Positions 50,820 through 61,480 of a stretch of 64,000 nucleotides of DNA are shown piece by piece. The position numbers were made by a program, and so were the translations under genes. Each line of letters begins with the position of its first letter. Within the stretch, counting starts at the first letter, position 1. This DNA is from Serinus canaria (Eukaryota > Chordata > Aves > Passeriformes > Fringillidae). The stretch lies in the NCBI RefSeq assembly GCF_022539315.1, contig NC_066342.1, positions 15,951,346 to 16,015,345 on the forward strand. The letters are read 5' to 3'. The notes under the pieces are model-generated. The model was not told where the DNA came from. It was given only the letters and a program-made list of their open reading frames with translations, and ran no database searches.

Positions 50820-51449
50820 TGTGAAAAGCACCAATCACTTGTTTTTAAAATTTTAAAAGTTTAATAGTAATAAAATAGTTATAAAAATAGTAATATAATT
50901 AGAGTAATAAAAATTTGGACAATTAGGATTAGGACAATACAAGACAATAGAAACAAAGAGTTACGGACCATCTGGGTACCTTTTTCTGGGCAAAATAAGC
51001 CTGAAAAAGGACCCACATTAACAGAGGATTAACCCTTAAAAGCAGTAGCCTGTTGCATATTCATACATCGCATACATGATGCATAAATTCCCCTCAAACA
51101 CAGGATTCTGTCTGGCCAGTGTCAACTTCTTCCTCTGAATTCTGACGGCGTCTTCAAGGCTGAGTGAGGCAGGAAGAAGTTAGTGTCTTCTGATGGAGGA
51201 GCAATAAATTCTTTTTCTCTGAAAGATTTAGGTGTCCTTTGGCTGCTATCTTGGTGCAAATACCTCATTCCTCTCTTTAAAAAAAGTATCTTACATAGCA
51301 TAGTTTCTATTTTAACTTTATGTTATAACCTAAACTATATTTAACACACTACTTAAGAAAATTAATACAGCATAACTTTCTAACATAACACGTATAATAT
51401 TCATTTTAATATTTGCAAAAAGCCAACCATAAAATACGCATTTTTCACA
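50820..51449 (-). mobile_element. Solo LTR (family F) in CR1
   Basis: A 630-bp LTR with inverted ends TGTGAAAA/TTTTTCACA and a perfect 5-bp duplication TCCTG (50815-50819, 51450-51454). CR1 sequence continues across it. A second copy lies at 56199-56816. AT-rich. Confidence 0.9.
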
Positions 51450-51765
51450 TCCTGCATGTGTCATGCAATGGCATTCACGATGATCACTTCCATAACTTTG
51501 CCCAGAACTGAGGTTAGACTGACCAGCCTGTAGTTCCCTGGATCATCCTTCCAACCCTTCTTGTAGATGGCCGTTACATTTGCTAATTTCTAGTCAGTTG
51601 GAATTTCTCCAGTTAACCAGGATTGCTGGTAGATGATTGAGAGTGATTTGGCAAGTTCCTTTGCCAGTTCCCTTATTACTCTTGGGTGGATCCCATCTGG
51701 GCCCTTAGACTTGCGTCTAATTGGCATGACAGGTCACTAACCATCTACTCCTGAACTGTGGGGGC

Positions 51766-52062
51766 TATTACAGTTGAATCCATGATGTTTGAATGTGTGA
51801 GACGTAACACACAGACAGAACTCCCTGGGTCATCAGCAAACAGCACTGTTTATTGTGTCTAGCACCTTTTGTAGCCTATTCAAAACTCCCAGGTCGGGAC
51901 AGCTCATTGGTCTATTCCTGTGCCCCCAGACTCTGAACCAATACAATGTCTGAATCCTAGGAGAGCTCCCACTGGTTGTGAGCTTCTGTCAGTCAGCCCA
52001 GAGGCTGCTCTATGGAGCTGAGCTGAGCTGCTTATTATAACTTGATTAATACTACTGCAACA
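51766..52062 (-). repeat. Element D 3' LTR
   Basis: A 297-bp LTR; plus ends TATTACAG and CTGCAACA, so the minus strand runs TGTTGCAG...CTGTAATA. The polypurine tract lies just outside at 52063-52075. Confidence 0.85.
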
Positions 52063-53201
52063 TCTCACCGTTTTGTCTTTACTAAAAATTATGATCTGTT
52101 CGCTTTCACCTATTTGCAGGAATCCCTAGCAAACAGTGTGACAGAAAACCAGCATGGTTTTAATTTGTATGACTTATATATCGTGAAGGTGCAGTATATT
52201 GGTTTAGAGTCTGTAGGCAAGAATTTCTTAGTGTTTAGGTTACAAGTTATAGATTATTTTAACAACACCAAGCTACTTAACTCCTAAAACTGTTGAAGAA
52301 AGTTTAACTACTAGAGAAAACATTTTGTAAACAGAAAACAGTCTGTAACATGAAAATTAGTTGTAAACAAAGCTGTAAGTAATATCTTAATTCTGAACTG
52401 AAATTAGAAAATCTTGAAACATTCAACTTTGGTACTGTAATAAAAAAAATCTAAGCTCAACAGATAAGGTAATTTGAAAATGAGCAGAGTCCTTATAGAC
52501 ACTGTTATTTCAAAAGTCCCAGATTTCTATGAAGTAGTTATCAGTTGTTTTGGTTACATGGCTTCATGATGTCTGGTGAAGGGACATCGACTGGTGTCTG
52601 TGGTGTCCAGTATTCATTGTAATGCATTTATCTTCGTTTTAGGCAGCTTAATTATCATAGGATCATTGTACTGCTACATGATTCATTGTAAAACATGAGA
52701 GCATGGTATTACTTAAGACTCAAAAAAAGGGGCTATGCATTCACCCCAACCTTTTTTCCCTTTTTATTTTCTTTGTAGAGCAAATAAGAATAGGTGCAAT
52801 GCATTACTTTTGAACAGTATTCTAGTGCAAGAAATTATGTTAGCATGCATAACACAGTGCAAACAATCTACTTTTTCCTTTTGTTAAGAGTTAGTGAATT
52901 TGTAGTTGAATCTGCCTATGAAGTTAGTAAATTATTATTCTGTGTATGTATCAATGGACCTAGAATGTCAAGGTGATTATATTCTTTGAATCTTCACGTT
53001 TTATCTAGAATTAATGCAAGCATGGCTATTAGGAATACTGAGACAAATTATTAATATATATCTTACAATCTCTTTGATACACAGCCGTCCATGCCTGAGA
53101 GAGGAATGTAATACTTTCTTAATAATTTTAGTAAAATCAGCTATCATAGGCTTAGCAATTTTAATTTTAATACATGTAAGTAGAAATGACAAGTGTTGTA
53201 C
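52063..53201. other. AT-rich non-coding part of element D
   Basis: No retroviral motif on the minus strand. The plus strand has a short hydrophobic frame near 53000-53180 with no family match. The origin of this 1.1 kb is unknown; it may be captured host DNA. Confidence 0.4.
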
Positions 53202-53892
53202 TGAAATATACAGGGCAGGAGATCTTTCTCTTGTTAATGCCTTTATTAAAAGTGATCAGCTCAGGATGGGGGAGTTGACAGGTCCGCGGCTTCCTGCTGC
53301 CACTCCCAGGAGTGACTCGGAGGAGGTAAGTGCAGCTCTGTCCCCTAGGGGGCAGAGCTGGGAGTCCCGTCCTTGTGAGGGCAATGGGGGCATACACCGT
53401 GTTCAGTTTTGTTTGCCTGTCCAGGGATCCTCACTTTGACTAAGGTCTTTTTTACCCGGGGCGAGGGGTGACCGAGGTTTTCAGCATCTCTGCCGGCTTT
53501 GGACCTCGCCCCTGATGTCTAGACACTACTTTAATGTCTTAATTCTGTTTTGGCTGGTTGCTTTTGGGGTATTTTTCGGGATTTGGTGGGGGTTGCCTCC
53601 TGTTGCACTCTGGGCTTGAGACTAAATTGGCATGTCTCCTGAGGTCTCCTCCCTTCTCACCGTCGGGGGGGCAAGGGGGGGGGCGGGGGTTGTCATCCTC
53701 TTGGCAGCAGGCAAGGGTGGTGCTGAAAGAAGAATTCTCCACAACAGAGGGTTAAGAACTTGATACTTAACAGGTGATTACAACATTCAGCTAACAAAAG
53801 AACTCTCCTGGCCAGCGATCAGCTCCCAGCTTAACTTAAACTCTGCAACCCTTTTTAAAAAAAAATGGGTAACTCTTTTTTTACTCATAACA
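53202..53892 (-). mobile_element. Solo LTR (family H), copy 1
   Basis: A 691-bp LTR, plus ends TGAAATATAC and CATAACA, with a 4-bp duplication GTAC on both sides. AATAAA is on the minus strand near 53248. It aligns with 55291-55999. Confidence 0.85.
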
Positions 53893-54208
53893 GTACTATG
53901 AACTCTAAAGTATATTTAAGAAAAAGTTGCACAATTTTGTAATTTTTGTATGGTAACCCCTCAGTGCTTCCATTAGAGTTTTTGGAACATGACAGTTCTG
54001 ATTAATCAGGGGATAAAGTGGTTGTGAGACTCTTGAGGGGTGGAGACTTGGTGTCTGTTTTCTTCTTCATTGTCCATTTGTAGGGAAAGGCTGGCTCCTC
54101 CCTGTGTTGGATGAGAGGGCGTGTTGGTTTTAGTTGCTTTAAGACAGTTATCCCATGTGACTGACCCCATTTCTTTGGGCAGACTCGATTGCTTCTGCCC
54201 CCAGGGTA
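53893..54208. other. Element D internal spacer
   Basis: About 315 bases downstream (minus) of the gag-like region. No feature seen. Confidence 0.4.
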
Positions 54209-55290
54209 TCAGATCTTTGCATGCTTTTTCCCCCGGTTTTTAGCCAGGCGGGCTCCTCGCAGGGGTTTTTCCCATGATCTTCTTCCAGGTTCCATGTTTG
54301 TAGTTCTTGATGGTGACGTTCCCAGACCTGCCCATGGAGGCAGGGCTGGGGGCAGGACCTCAGTTGCTGGAGGATCGGTGATGTTCTCTGGGTTTTGGCT
54401 TGGGTGTGGATCCCCACCCCCTGACGCAGGCTGGATGAGCGGTGCGGGCAGCCCCAGTGAGAATGGTGGGGGAGCGGTCCCAGTGACCGCATAATGTTTC
54501 AGGACTGTTGGGGCTGCACAGCCCACTGGAATTATGGTGGTCGCGGTCCTGCCGCCTTCCTGGGCAATGTTAGCAGTCACTGCGCAGTAGCTCTTGGGGG
54601 CCGGCGTCGGGAAAAATTTTCGGGGAGCTGGTATAGGACGCGCCCAGCTCCACATGGCACTTTGTCCTGAGCGCATCCCCGCTGCTGGTTGGGACCCCGC
54701 CGCCCCGCTCTGTCTCGCTGTGTGGCGGTGCCTCTCCATGTGGGGAGGCTGCGGGCGCGGTTTGTGGGCTGAGCCAACCAGCTCAGGGCAGGGGCGTCCT
54801 GGGTGTTTCCATGGCGATCAGGGGCCTGGTCGGCCCGGTGGCAGTGGGGGCGGTCCCGGGGACAGGGCACCGAGCTGGAGCTGCGTCATGGGCAGGGGCT
54901 GCCCAGCCGAAGTGGCGGCGCCGTCCGAGCTCCTGCAGCAGCTGGCTGGGGCAGGGACAGGGCAGTATTTTCGGGATGCTGGCAGAGGGAGACCCGGCAT
55001 CCCTGGGACCCTGCCGGTTCCCCCCCCCCCCCCCGCCGCCGTCTCCCTGCGCGGTGGGGGCGCTCCTTGCTGGGGAGCTGTGGGGGGGGAAGTTCAAAGC
55101 AGCACGTCCACGTGGGGCGGCATTGCCAGCCATTGTGTCCGAGCATGTGCTCTGGGGGCTTAGAGAAATGTCCATGTCCCCCGAAAACTCCTCTGGTGTG
55201 TTTTCCTCCCCAAATAGTTCAATATTTAATAGTCTTATTAAATCCAAAACAAACCTCCATGGTTTTATAGCTCTCATTGCATTTCCCTCC

Positions 55291-55999
55291 TGAAATAAAC
55301 AAGGCAGAAGATATTCCTCCTTTTAAAGCCTTTATTAAGATTGATCAGCTCAAAATGGGGGTTTTGGCAGATCCGTGGGTTCCTGCCGCCACTCCCAGCA
55401 GTGAGTCGGAAGAGGAGGATTTGTGCAGCTCTGTCCCCTAGGGGGCAGAGCCGGGAGCCCTGTCCTCACAAGGGCAGTGGGGGTATACCTGGGGTTCTGT
55501 TTGGGTTGCCGGTCCAGGGGGTCCTGGTTCCGACTGGCATCGTTTTTAATTGGGGTGAGGAGTGACCAAGGTTCTCAGTGTCTCTGCTGGCTTCAGACCT
55601 CGCCCCTGTTGTCCAAACACCACCCTGACCTCTCAATTCTGCTTTGGCTTGTCTCTTTTGGGGTATTTTCCAGGATTTGGTGAGGGTCTTTTCCCAATGC
55701 AGTCTGGGTTTTGAGATAAATTTGCATGTCTCCTGAGATGCAAATTCTCCCCCTCTCTCCCCACCGTCTGGGGGGGGGGGGGGGATTGTCATCCTCCTGG
55801 CAGCAGGCAAGGGTGGTACTGAAAAACAAGAATTCTCCACAACAGAGAGTTAAAAAATACTCAAGGACACTCAACAGGTGATTACAACATTTAACTAACA
55901 AAAGAACTCTTGGCCAGCAATAAGCTCCCAGCCCAACTCTAAACTCTGCAGCTCCTTCTCTTAAAAAAAAAACAGGTTACCCTTTTTTTGTTCATAACA
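55291..55999 (-). mobile_element. Solo LTR (family H), copy 2, in element D gag
   Basis: A 709-bp LTR, plus ends TGAAATAAAC and CATAACA, about 80-90% like copy 1 by eye. Gag-like codons lie on both sides. Flanking bases do not form a clean duplication. It includes a G-run near 55771. Confidence 0.82.
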
Positions 56000-56198
56000 A
56001 ATCCCCCTTTGAGGCTGCTTTTAATATAAAGTGACCAGTTCGTTCCCAGGTATTATGATCAAAGGCAGTTTCTTTTGTTGTGTCAAATCCATGGGGTATT
56101 GCCCATGTAATTAATCTAAACAGGGCTTCTTCATCACAGTCTATGTCCCATTCCTTACAGAAAATTTTCCATACCTGTATTGTGGGGTTTTCTGATGC

Positions 56199-56816
56199 TG
56201 AAAACTAAAAAACTCCAATCACTTGTTTTTAAAATTTTAAAGGTTTAATAGTAATAAAATAGTTATAAAAATAGTAATACAATTAGAGTAATAATAATTT
56301 TTGACAATTTGAATTAAGGCAATATGAGACAATAGAAACAAAGAGTTATGGACATCGGGGTACCTTTTTCTGGGCAACACAAGCCCGAAAAAGGACACCC
56401 GTTAGCAAAGGATTAACCCTTAAAAACAATAGCCTGTTGCATATTCATACATCTCATACATGATGCATAAATTCCATTCAAACAGAGGATTCAGTCTGGT
56501 CATCTGTCAGCTTCTTCCTCTGAATCCTAACAGCGCCTTCGAGGCAGGAAGAAGTTCCTTTCTTCTGATAAGAGGGCAATAAATTCTTTTTCTCTGAAAG
56601 ATTTAGGTGTCCTGTGGCTGCTATCTCACTGCAACTCCTTTCTTAAAAAAAGTATACTACATAGCATAGTTTCTATTTTAACATTTTTTTATAACCTAAA
56701 ACTATATTTAACACAGTACTTAAGAGAATTAATACAGCATTACTTTCTAACACAACACATATAATATTCATTTTATTATTTGCAAAAAGCTAACAATAAA
56801 ATACGCATTTTTCACA
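56199..56816 (-). mobile_element. Solo LTR (family F), copy 2, in element D gag
   Basis: Aligns with 50820-51449 (CAATCACTTGTTTTTAAAAT... to ATACGCATTTTTCACA). The left edge is altered and no duplication is clear. Confidence 0.83.
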
Positions 56817-56831
56817 AAACCAAGCACCCAT

Positions 56832-57162
56832 GGTCTCCAATGGGGTTTTTCTTCCTTTTTCAACTTCTCCAGTTTCTTTTTTTAAAAAGCCCCTTGGCTG
56901 AGTCGTCTGGCAACCTCACTGTGACTTGTATCCTTGCAGTCTTTGACACCTTTTTTCAGGCTCTTCCAGACTCTTTCTTTCCAGCTTTTCCAGCTTGTCT
57001 GGTTTCTTTTTCCACACAGCCTTTTGGCTGTAATTTCCTGCAACCTTTGTCACAAAGTTAGCTCCTGCAGCCTTTGCTGCCTTTTTTTGGGCTCTTTCCG
57101 GCCTCTTTCAGCTTTTCGCTGTCTCTCTCTGCAAAATCCGTGGGCCTTGGACTGCTTGTCCT
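56832..57162 (-). other. Element D leader
   Basis: The minus strand is purine-rich, with repeated AAAG/CTGGAAA-type words, between primer site and Gag start. Confidence 0.55.
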
Positions 57163-57180
57163 CACGGTAGGGGGGCACCA
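57163..57180 (-). promoter_or_regulatory. Element D primer-binding site
   Basis: The minus strand reads TGGTGCCCCCCTACCGTG two bases after the LTR. The tRNA is not assigned. Confidence 0.6.
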
Positions 57181-57182
57181 CG

Positions 57183-58325
57183 TATTACAGTTGAATCCAA
57201 TGTGTTTGAATGTGTGAGACATAATACACAGACAGAACTCCCTGGGTCATCAGCAAACAGCGTCGTTTATTGTGCCTAGCAGCTTTTATAGCCTATTCAA
57301 AACTCCCAGGTCGGGACAGCTCATTGGTCTATTCCTGTGTCCCCACACTCTGAACCAATACAATTTCTGCCTCCTTGGAGAGCTCCCATTGGTTGTGAGC
57401 TTCTGTCAGTCAGCCCAGAGGCTGCTCCATGGAGCTGAGCTGCTTATGTTATAAATAAGAAGCTTGACTAGGCCAATATTCAAGCAACAATCAATTTATT
57501 AATTAATATGGTAAAGTATGAGCAATACAACGCTGGGTACAGGGGGGGAAGTTTTCCCTCCAGCTGCACACCGATAGTTGGGGCTTACAGGTATTTATAG
57601 GGGTACTCATAAGCTTTCTCAGCAGTTTCTATTCCCAATTTTTACTCATCAGCAGTTTCTATTCCCAATTTTTACATCACAATTCTATACACTATTGTGA
57701 TTTAGTTTTTCTCAGGATGTATCCCAGAAAAGGAGTATCCCAGGTGGTGGTGGTTCAGTTTCCGAAAGAAGGAAGGAGTCTCCCATCTGGTGAGGTCCAG
57801 TCTCCAGATGTGGGTCCACCTTTTGATTGCAAGGACTATAAATCTCATAACAGTGATGTCCAGCTTCCCTTGGTCGAAACTATTAATCCTTGAGTTGATG
57901 TTCATCTTCTTTCTCAAGCTGCATGTTTCCTGTTTATATATTCTAAAGCTATAGTTTCGAAAGATCCTTACTACACACAATATTCTAAAATTATACTTCA
58001 AAAGGTTATTATTGCAAAACTCTTTAAGGCTTAACTACAAGCAAGAAAGTTCCTGTCAAAAAGCAACATCCTTAACAGCTTTAATTCAAATGCTCCTAAA
58101 TCAACTTAAGACATATAAAGATTAATTGTGAACAATGGATAGGTTCAAAGGCCTTCTTCCATGCTTTACTTTTCTCAGTTTTTATTAGAATTTGTCTTTA
58201 TAACTGCCCCATGGTTGGTTTCCACACATATCATAATCACAAATACACACGTTGCCAGTATGTACCTGACACGAAACACAGCTTTGTATTTCACACTAAT
58301 TAACTTGATTAATACTACTGCAACA
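57183..58325 (-). repeat. Element D 5' LTR, interrupted
   Basis: The same LTR as 51766-52062, split by a solo LTR at 57447-58295. The last 30 bases (CTTGATTAATACTACTGCAACA) match the other copy. Confidence 0.85.
57447..58295 (-). mobile_element. Solo LTR (family G) in element D LTR
   Basis: An 849-bp block, plus ends TGTTATAAAT and ATTTCACA. AATAAA is on the minus strand near 57500. Flanks CTTA and CTAA suggest a worn 4-bp duplication. Confidence 0.68.
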
Positions 58326-58883
58326 GGGGCTTCACTCATCTCCCCAACACCAACTTCAAGCACTGGGAGCTAGGTATCCTGGGGACAACTGGTCTTGATA
58401 TTGAAGACTGAGGCAAAGAAGGTATTAAGTACCTCTGCCTTTTCCTCATTTGCATTCAGCAAATGATGGAGATGCTCCTTGACCCTCCTTTGGCTGGCAA
58501 GGGATTTATAGAATTCTTTTTGTTTTCTTTTCTTTTCTTTTCTTTTCTTTAACTGTAGCGGCCAAATCAAGTTCTAGTTGGGCTTTGGCCTTTCTAATCT
58601 TCTCCCTACATGACCTTGTGACATCCTTATAGTTCTCCCAAGTTATTTGACCCTCCTTCCAGAGATGATAGATTTTCTGTTTTTCCCTAAGTTCTCTGTT
58701 CAACCAGGTTGGTCTTTTTTCCTGACGGATCTCTTTCCCTGTCTTTCTATACATGGGAACGGCCTGCTCCTGAATATTTATCAATTCCTTTTTAAAGTAA
58801 ATCCAGCCTTCCTGGACTCCTTTGCCCTTCAGGATTGATTCCCAAGGGACTTTGTCAATCGACCTCCTAAACAGGCCAAAGTC
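58326..58883 (-). pseudogene. CR1 ORF2 segment, between endonuclease and RT
   Basis: The minus frame near 58982-58506 has the CR1 pattern of WIYFKKELINIQEQAVP and RPTWLNRELREK, typical of the linker that precedes RT in CR1 ORF2 (known family pattern). It includes a (TTTTC)n-like stretch at 58515-58548. Stops are present. Confidence 0.8.
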
Positions 58884-59429
58884 TGTCAGCAGGAAGTACA
58901 AGATTAATGCGGCCTTCACTGGACTTTGAGGTGTCCCCAGCAGGCTGCAACGGGGTCCGAATAGAGCAGTCCTGCCTGGCACAGGCCTGTCCGCCTGTCC
59001 GAGTTCCCAAGCAGTTCTTAGCCGCAGGCAACCTTAGCAAGCTTAAGTGATATCAGCTCTTTTAGTGATTATCAGCTCATTGTGATTTCAGCTCTTAGCT
59101 TGCTAGGTGCTGCAGGCAGGCAGATGCAGGGAGAGAGAGGAGAAGGCTGTATGAGGTTCCACAGTGATGTCTTTATTGAAGTCTTATGCAAAGGTCTCAG
59201 GGACAGTTCTTCTGCCGAGCTGGGCAAAAGTAGCTCTTTTTATGGGGTACAGGAGTTTTGGAAATTGTCCAATAGTAAGGGTCAAAGTGACCTATAGTCT
59301 TACAGAGAGATAAGCAAGGGTCCGAAGGCAGAAGAGAGGGGCTTCTAAGGTCCAGTCATCATGACTCAGCATTTCCTATCTTAGGCTTCTGAGCGCCAGG
59401 AAGACCTTGCAGGCTCTGGGCCTGCTACA
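58884..59429 (-). mobile_element. Solo LTR (family I) in CR1
   Basis: A 546-bp block with inverted ends TGTCAGCAGG and CCTGCTACA. On the minus strand ATAAAAAGAGC (about 59235) and AATAAAGACATC (about 59170) fit promoter and poly(A) signals. CR1 resumes after it. Duplication unclear. Confidence 0.75.
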
Positions 59430-59640
59430 GAAGATGGAAGTTCTGCTGGTGCTCCTCCTTACTTCACCCAGTGCTTAGAACTCTAACATTTTATGGTCAC
59501 TATTCCCAAGATGGCCACTGACCACTACATCACCCACTAGTCCTTCTCTGTTCACAAACAACAGGTCTAATAGGGCACCTCCTCTGATAGGTTCATTTAC
59601 TGGTTGTGTTAGGAAGTTGTCTTCCACACACCCCAGGTGA

Positions 59641-60070
59641 TGCCTGGAGAGGCTACCTAGAACAGAGGCTAGACAGAGTTAAAAGATAAAAGTAGATATT
59701 TATTGAAAGGCCTTCTATGGGTACACCTTGGGCCATGCAGGTGTCTTGCAGAGACTACACCCAAGATGGATGACTGTCACAGGTTTTTCAGACAAATATA
59801 AGTTTGGTCTATTTGCATATCAGAGGTTAATTGTCCAATTATAGCTTCAGGTGATGGAGTCCCATTCCCCCAGTTTGCCCTCCCTACTTCACTGGTTTTT
59901 ACATTTTTCGGGGCCTGAGAAAGTAAGGTGTCCTTGGGTTTCAGGCCTAGAGAAAAATACTTTTGTCTGAATAAAATGGGAGAACAGTAGCTGACAGGCT
60001 ATGGAGTTTTAGAGTTAAAAACTAAAGCAGTACTGATCTGAAAAACATAAATGCTAAAACTTAAGGCATC
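59641..60070 (-). mobile_element. Solo LTR (family J) in CR1
   Basis: A 430-bp block with inverted ends TGATGCCT and AGGCATC and a 5-bp duplication CCAGG (59636-59640, 60071-60075). AATAAA is on the minus strand near 59698. Confidence 0.78.
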
Positions 60071-60420
60071 CCAGGAACCTCCTAGACTGCTTCCTCTCTG
60101 CTGTGTTGTATTTCCAGCAGACATCTGGCAAGTTAAAGTTGCTCACAAGTACAAGGGCTGGTGACCGTGAGACTTCTGCCAGCTGCTTGTAGAATGCCTC
60201 ATCTGCCTGTTCATCCTGGTTGGGTGGTCTGTAACAGACTCCCACTATGACATCCACCCTGCTGACCTTCCCCCAGTCTTTACCCAGAGATACTGAACTT
60301 TGTCATCTTCATCATCGTCAATTTCAGTATGATCAAAACACTGTAATATACAGAGCTACCCCACCAACTCTCCTGCCTGTCTCTTCTAAAGAGCTTATAG
60401 CCATCCATTGCAGCACTCAG
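60054..60420 (-). pseudogene. CR1 ORF2 endonuclease segment
   Basis: The minus strand encodes VIVGVCYRPPNQDEQADEA and a later LVSNFNLPDVCW, the apurinic-type endonuclease core of CR1 ORF2 (usual GDFN is SNFN here). It is part of the dispersed CR1. Confidence 0.85.
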
Positions 60421-60663
60421 ATAATGTGAGTCATCCCACCATGTTTCTGTGATAGACTACATTGGCACTTTCCCATTGTATGATGGCTTCCAGCTCTTCC
60501 TGCTCATTGCCCATACTGCATGCATTGGTGTAGATGCACTTCATCTGGGCTATGGATTTCACCCCCCAACACAGGCATGCCACCCTTGGGCTCATATCTA
60601 GTGAGCCTAGTCTTATCCCCTTCCCCCTTTAAGCCTAGTTTGAAGACCTCTCAGTCAGCCCTG

Positions 60664-61464
60664 CTAACTCCTGAGCCATAATCCTTTTCCCCGAGTCAGG
60701 TGTAGCCCATCCCACATGAGTAGGCTCGGTGCTATGTGAGGCCCCTCATGGTCAAAACCCACAAAATTCCACTTATGGCTCCAGCCTCTTTGCCATGTAT
60801 TAATCAGTTGTATTTTCCTATTCCTTTCAGTATTTTCCTCTAATATTGAAGGAATTGAGAAGACTACCTTTGTACCTATTCCTTTAACCAAGTGCCCCAG
60901 TGGCCTGAAGTCCCTTTTGATTACCCTGGGACATCAGACCCTTCAGTCTCATCTCTACCCACCTAGAATACTAAGAGAGGGTAGTAGTCAGAGGGCAACA
61001 TCAAATCAGGAAGCTTCCTGGCTACATCTGTTACCTGAGCTCCAGGAAGTCAGCAGACTCCCCTGCGGGTTGGGTCTGGTCTGCATATTGGGCCCTTCAT
61101 TTTTCTCAGTAGGGAGTCGCCTATAACAATTACCCTTCTTTTATCATTTTTGGAGCTGGCTGCAGTACATCTGGTTGACTGATTCTGCTTAGGCAACCCC
61201 CTAGGCGGTCCTTCAAAATCATTGTTTTCCTGGCCCTCAGTTTCCAGAGCCTCATAACTATTCTCTAGGGGGACGTGGGGAGGGGAGGGAGGCCGTGAGG
61301 GATTTGCTTGCCACCCCAAGCAGGGACCTGCCTCTATTTCCTCCTCCCTCCCCTTCCCCCACCCCACCGTCTCCTAGGTCCACTCCTGCCTGTTGTGGAG
61401 AAGGGAGAGGATCCTCCACTTCCTGAGGAACATTTGCTTCAGGGCAGGTAGAGAATGGCTCCAC
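60664..61464 (-). pseudogene. CR1 ORF1 remnant (esterase-like domain)
   Basis: Two minus frames (61464-61050 and 60891-60664) carry RRVIVIGDSLLRKM and PICRPDP, then INTWQRGWSHKWNFVGFD and DGLHLTRGKG. These are the GDS and D-X2-H landmarks of the SGNH-esterase-like domain known in CR1 ORF1. Frameshifts separate them. Confidence 0.82.
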
Positions 61465-61480
61465 CAGTCAATCTCCTCCT

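Larger units (their letters stand above)
54209..56831 (-). pseudogene. gag: Element D Gag-like gene, split by two LTRs
   Basis: The start codon at 56831 gives MGAWF, a myristoylation-type start. An F-type LTR interrupts at once (56199-56816). Codons resume at 56198-56000 with a matrix-like segment, IQVWKIFCKEWDID and LFRLITWAIPHGF, whose R-L-X2-W-A-X3-G-F pattern matches ERV-4 Gag. An H-type LTR interrupts (55291-55999). Codons resume with AIKPWRFVLDLIRLLNIELF and enter a GC-rich proline/alanine/glycine-rich region down to 54209, in shifting frames. No capsid or nucleocapsid motif follows. Assignment to Gag is an inference from position, start and pattern. Confidence 0.58.
51766..58325 (-). 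mobile_element. Element D: second gag-only class II LTR element, in CR1
   Basis: Two LTRs with a perfect 5-bp duplication GGGGC (51761-51765, 58326-58330). On the minus strand: LTR, primer site, leader, a Gag start (MGAWF), a matrix-like segment, a proline-rich region, non-coding DNA, a polypurine tract (AAAACGGTGAGA) and LTR. Four solo LTRs (two H, one F, one G) were later inserted. Pol, protease, zinc knuckle and env are absent. The polypurine tract and the matrix-like segment link it to ERV-4 and element A. Confidence 0.78.
41184..61480 (-). mobile_element. CR1 LINE cut into seven segments
   Basis: One minus-strand CR1 in collinear pieces: 41184-41646 (3' end), 42336-43025, 50742-50819, 51450-51765, 58326-58883, 59430-59640 and 60071-61480. 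Together they give about 3.7 kb of a ~4.5-kb element. The 3' end carries the familiar ATAGAATCATCAAGGTTGG stretch (reverse orientation). At most junctions the CR1 sequence continues across the insertion, several with short duplications. Segments encode parts of ORF2 and, at the right, ORF1. The 5' end is truncated near 61480. Confidence 0.9.

Noticed and set aside
54594..55293. Plus-strand 150-190 codon glycine/arginine-rich frames
   Set aside because: They are shadows in GC-rich DNA opposite the element D gag-like region.
53202..55999. The two family H LTRs as the ends of one provirus
   Set aside because: The outer flanks do not match, copy 1 has its own GTAC duplication, and no primer site or polypurine tract faces inward; two solo insertions fit better.
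58515..58550. TTTTC-rich run as an independent microsatellite insertion
   Set aside because: It lies within continuous CR1 sequence and is better seen as local expansion inside it.
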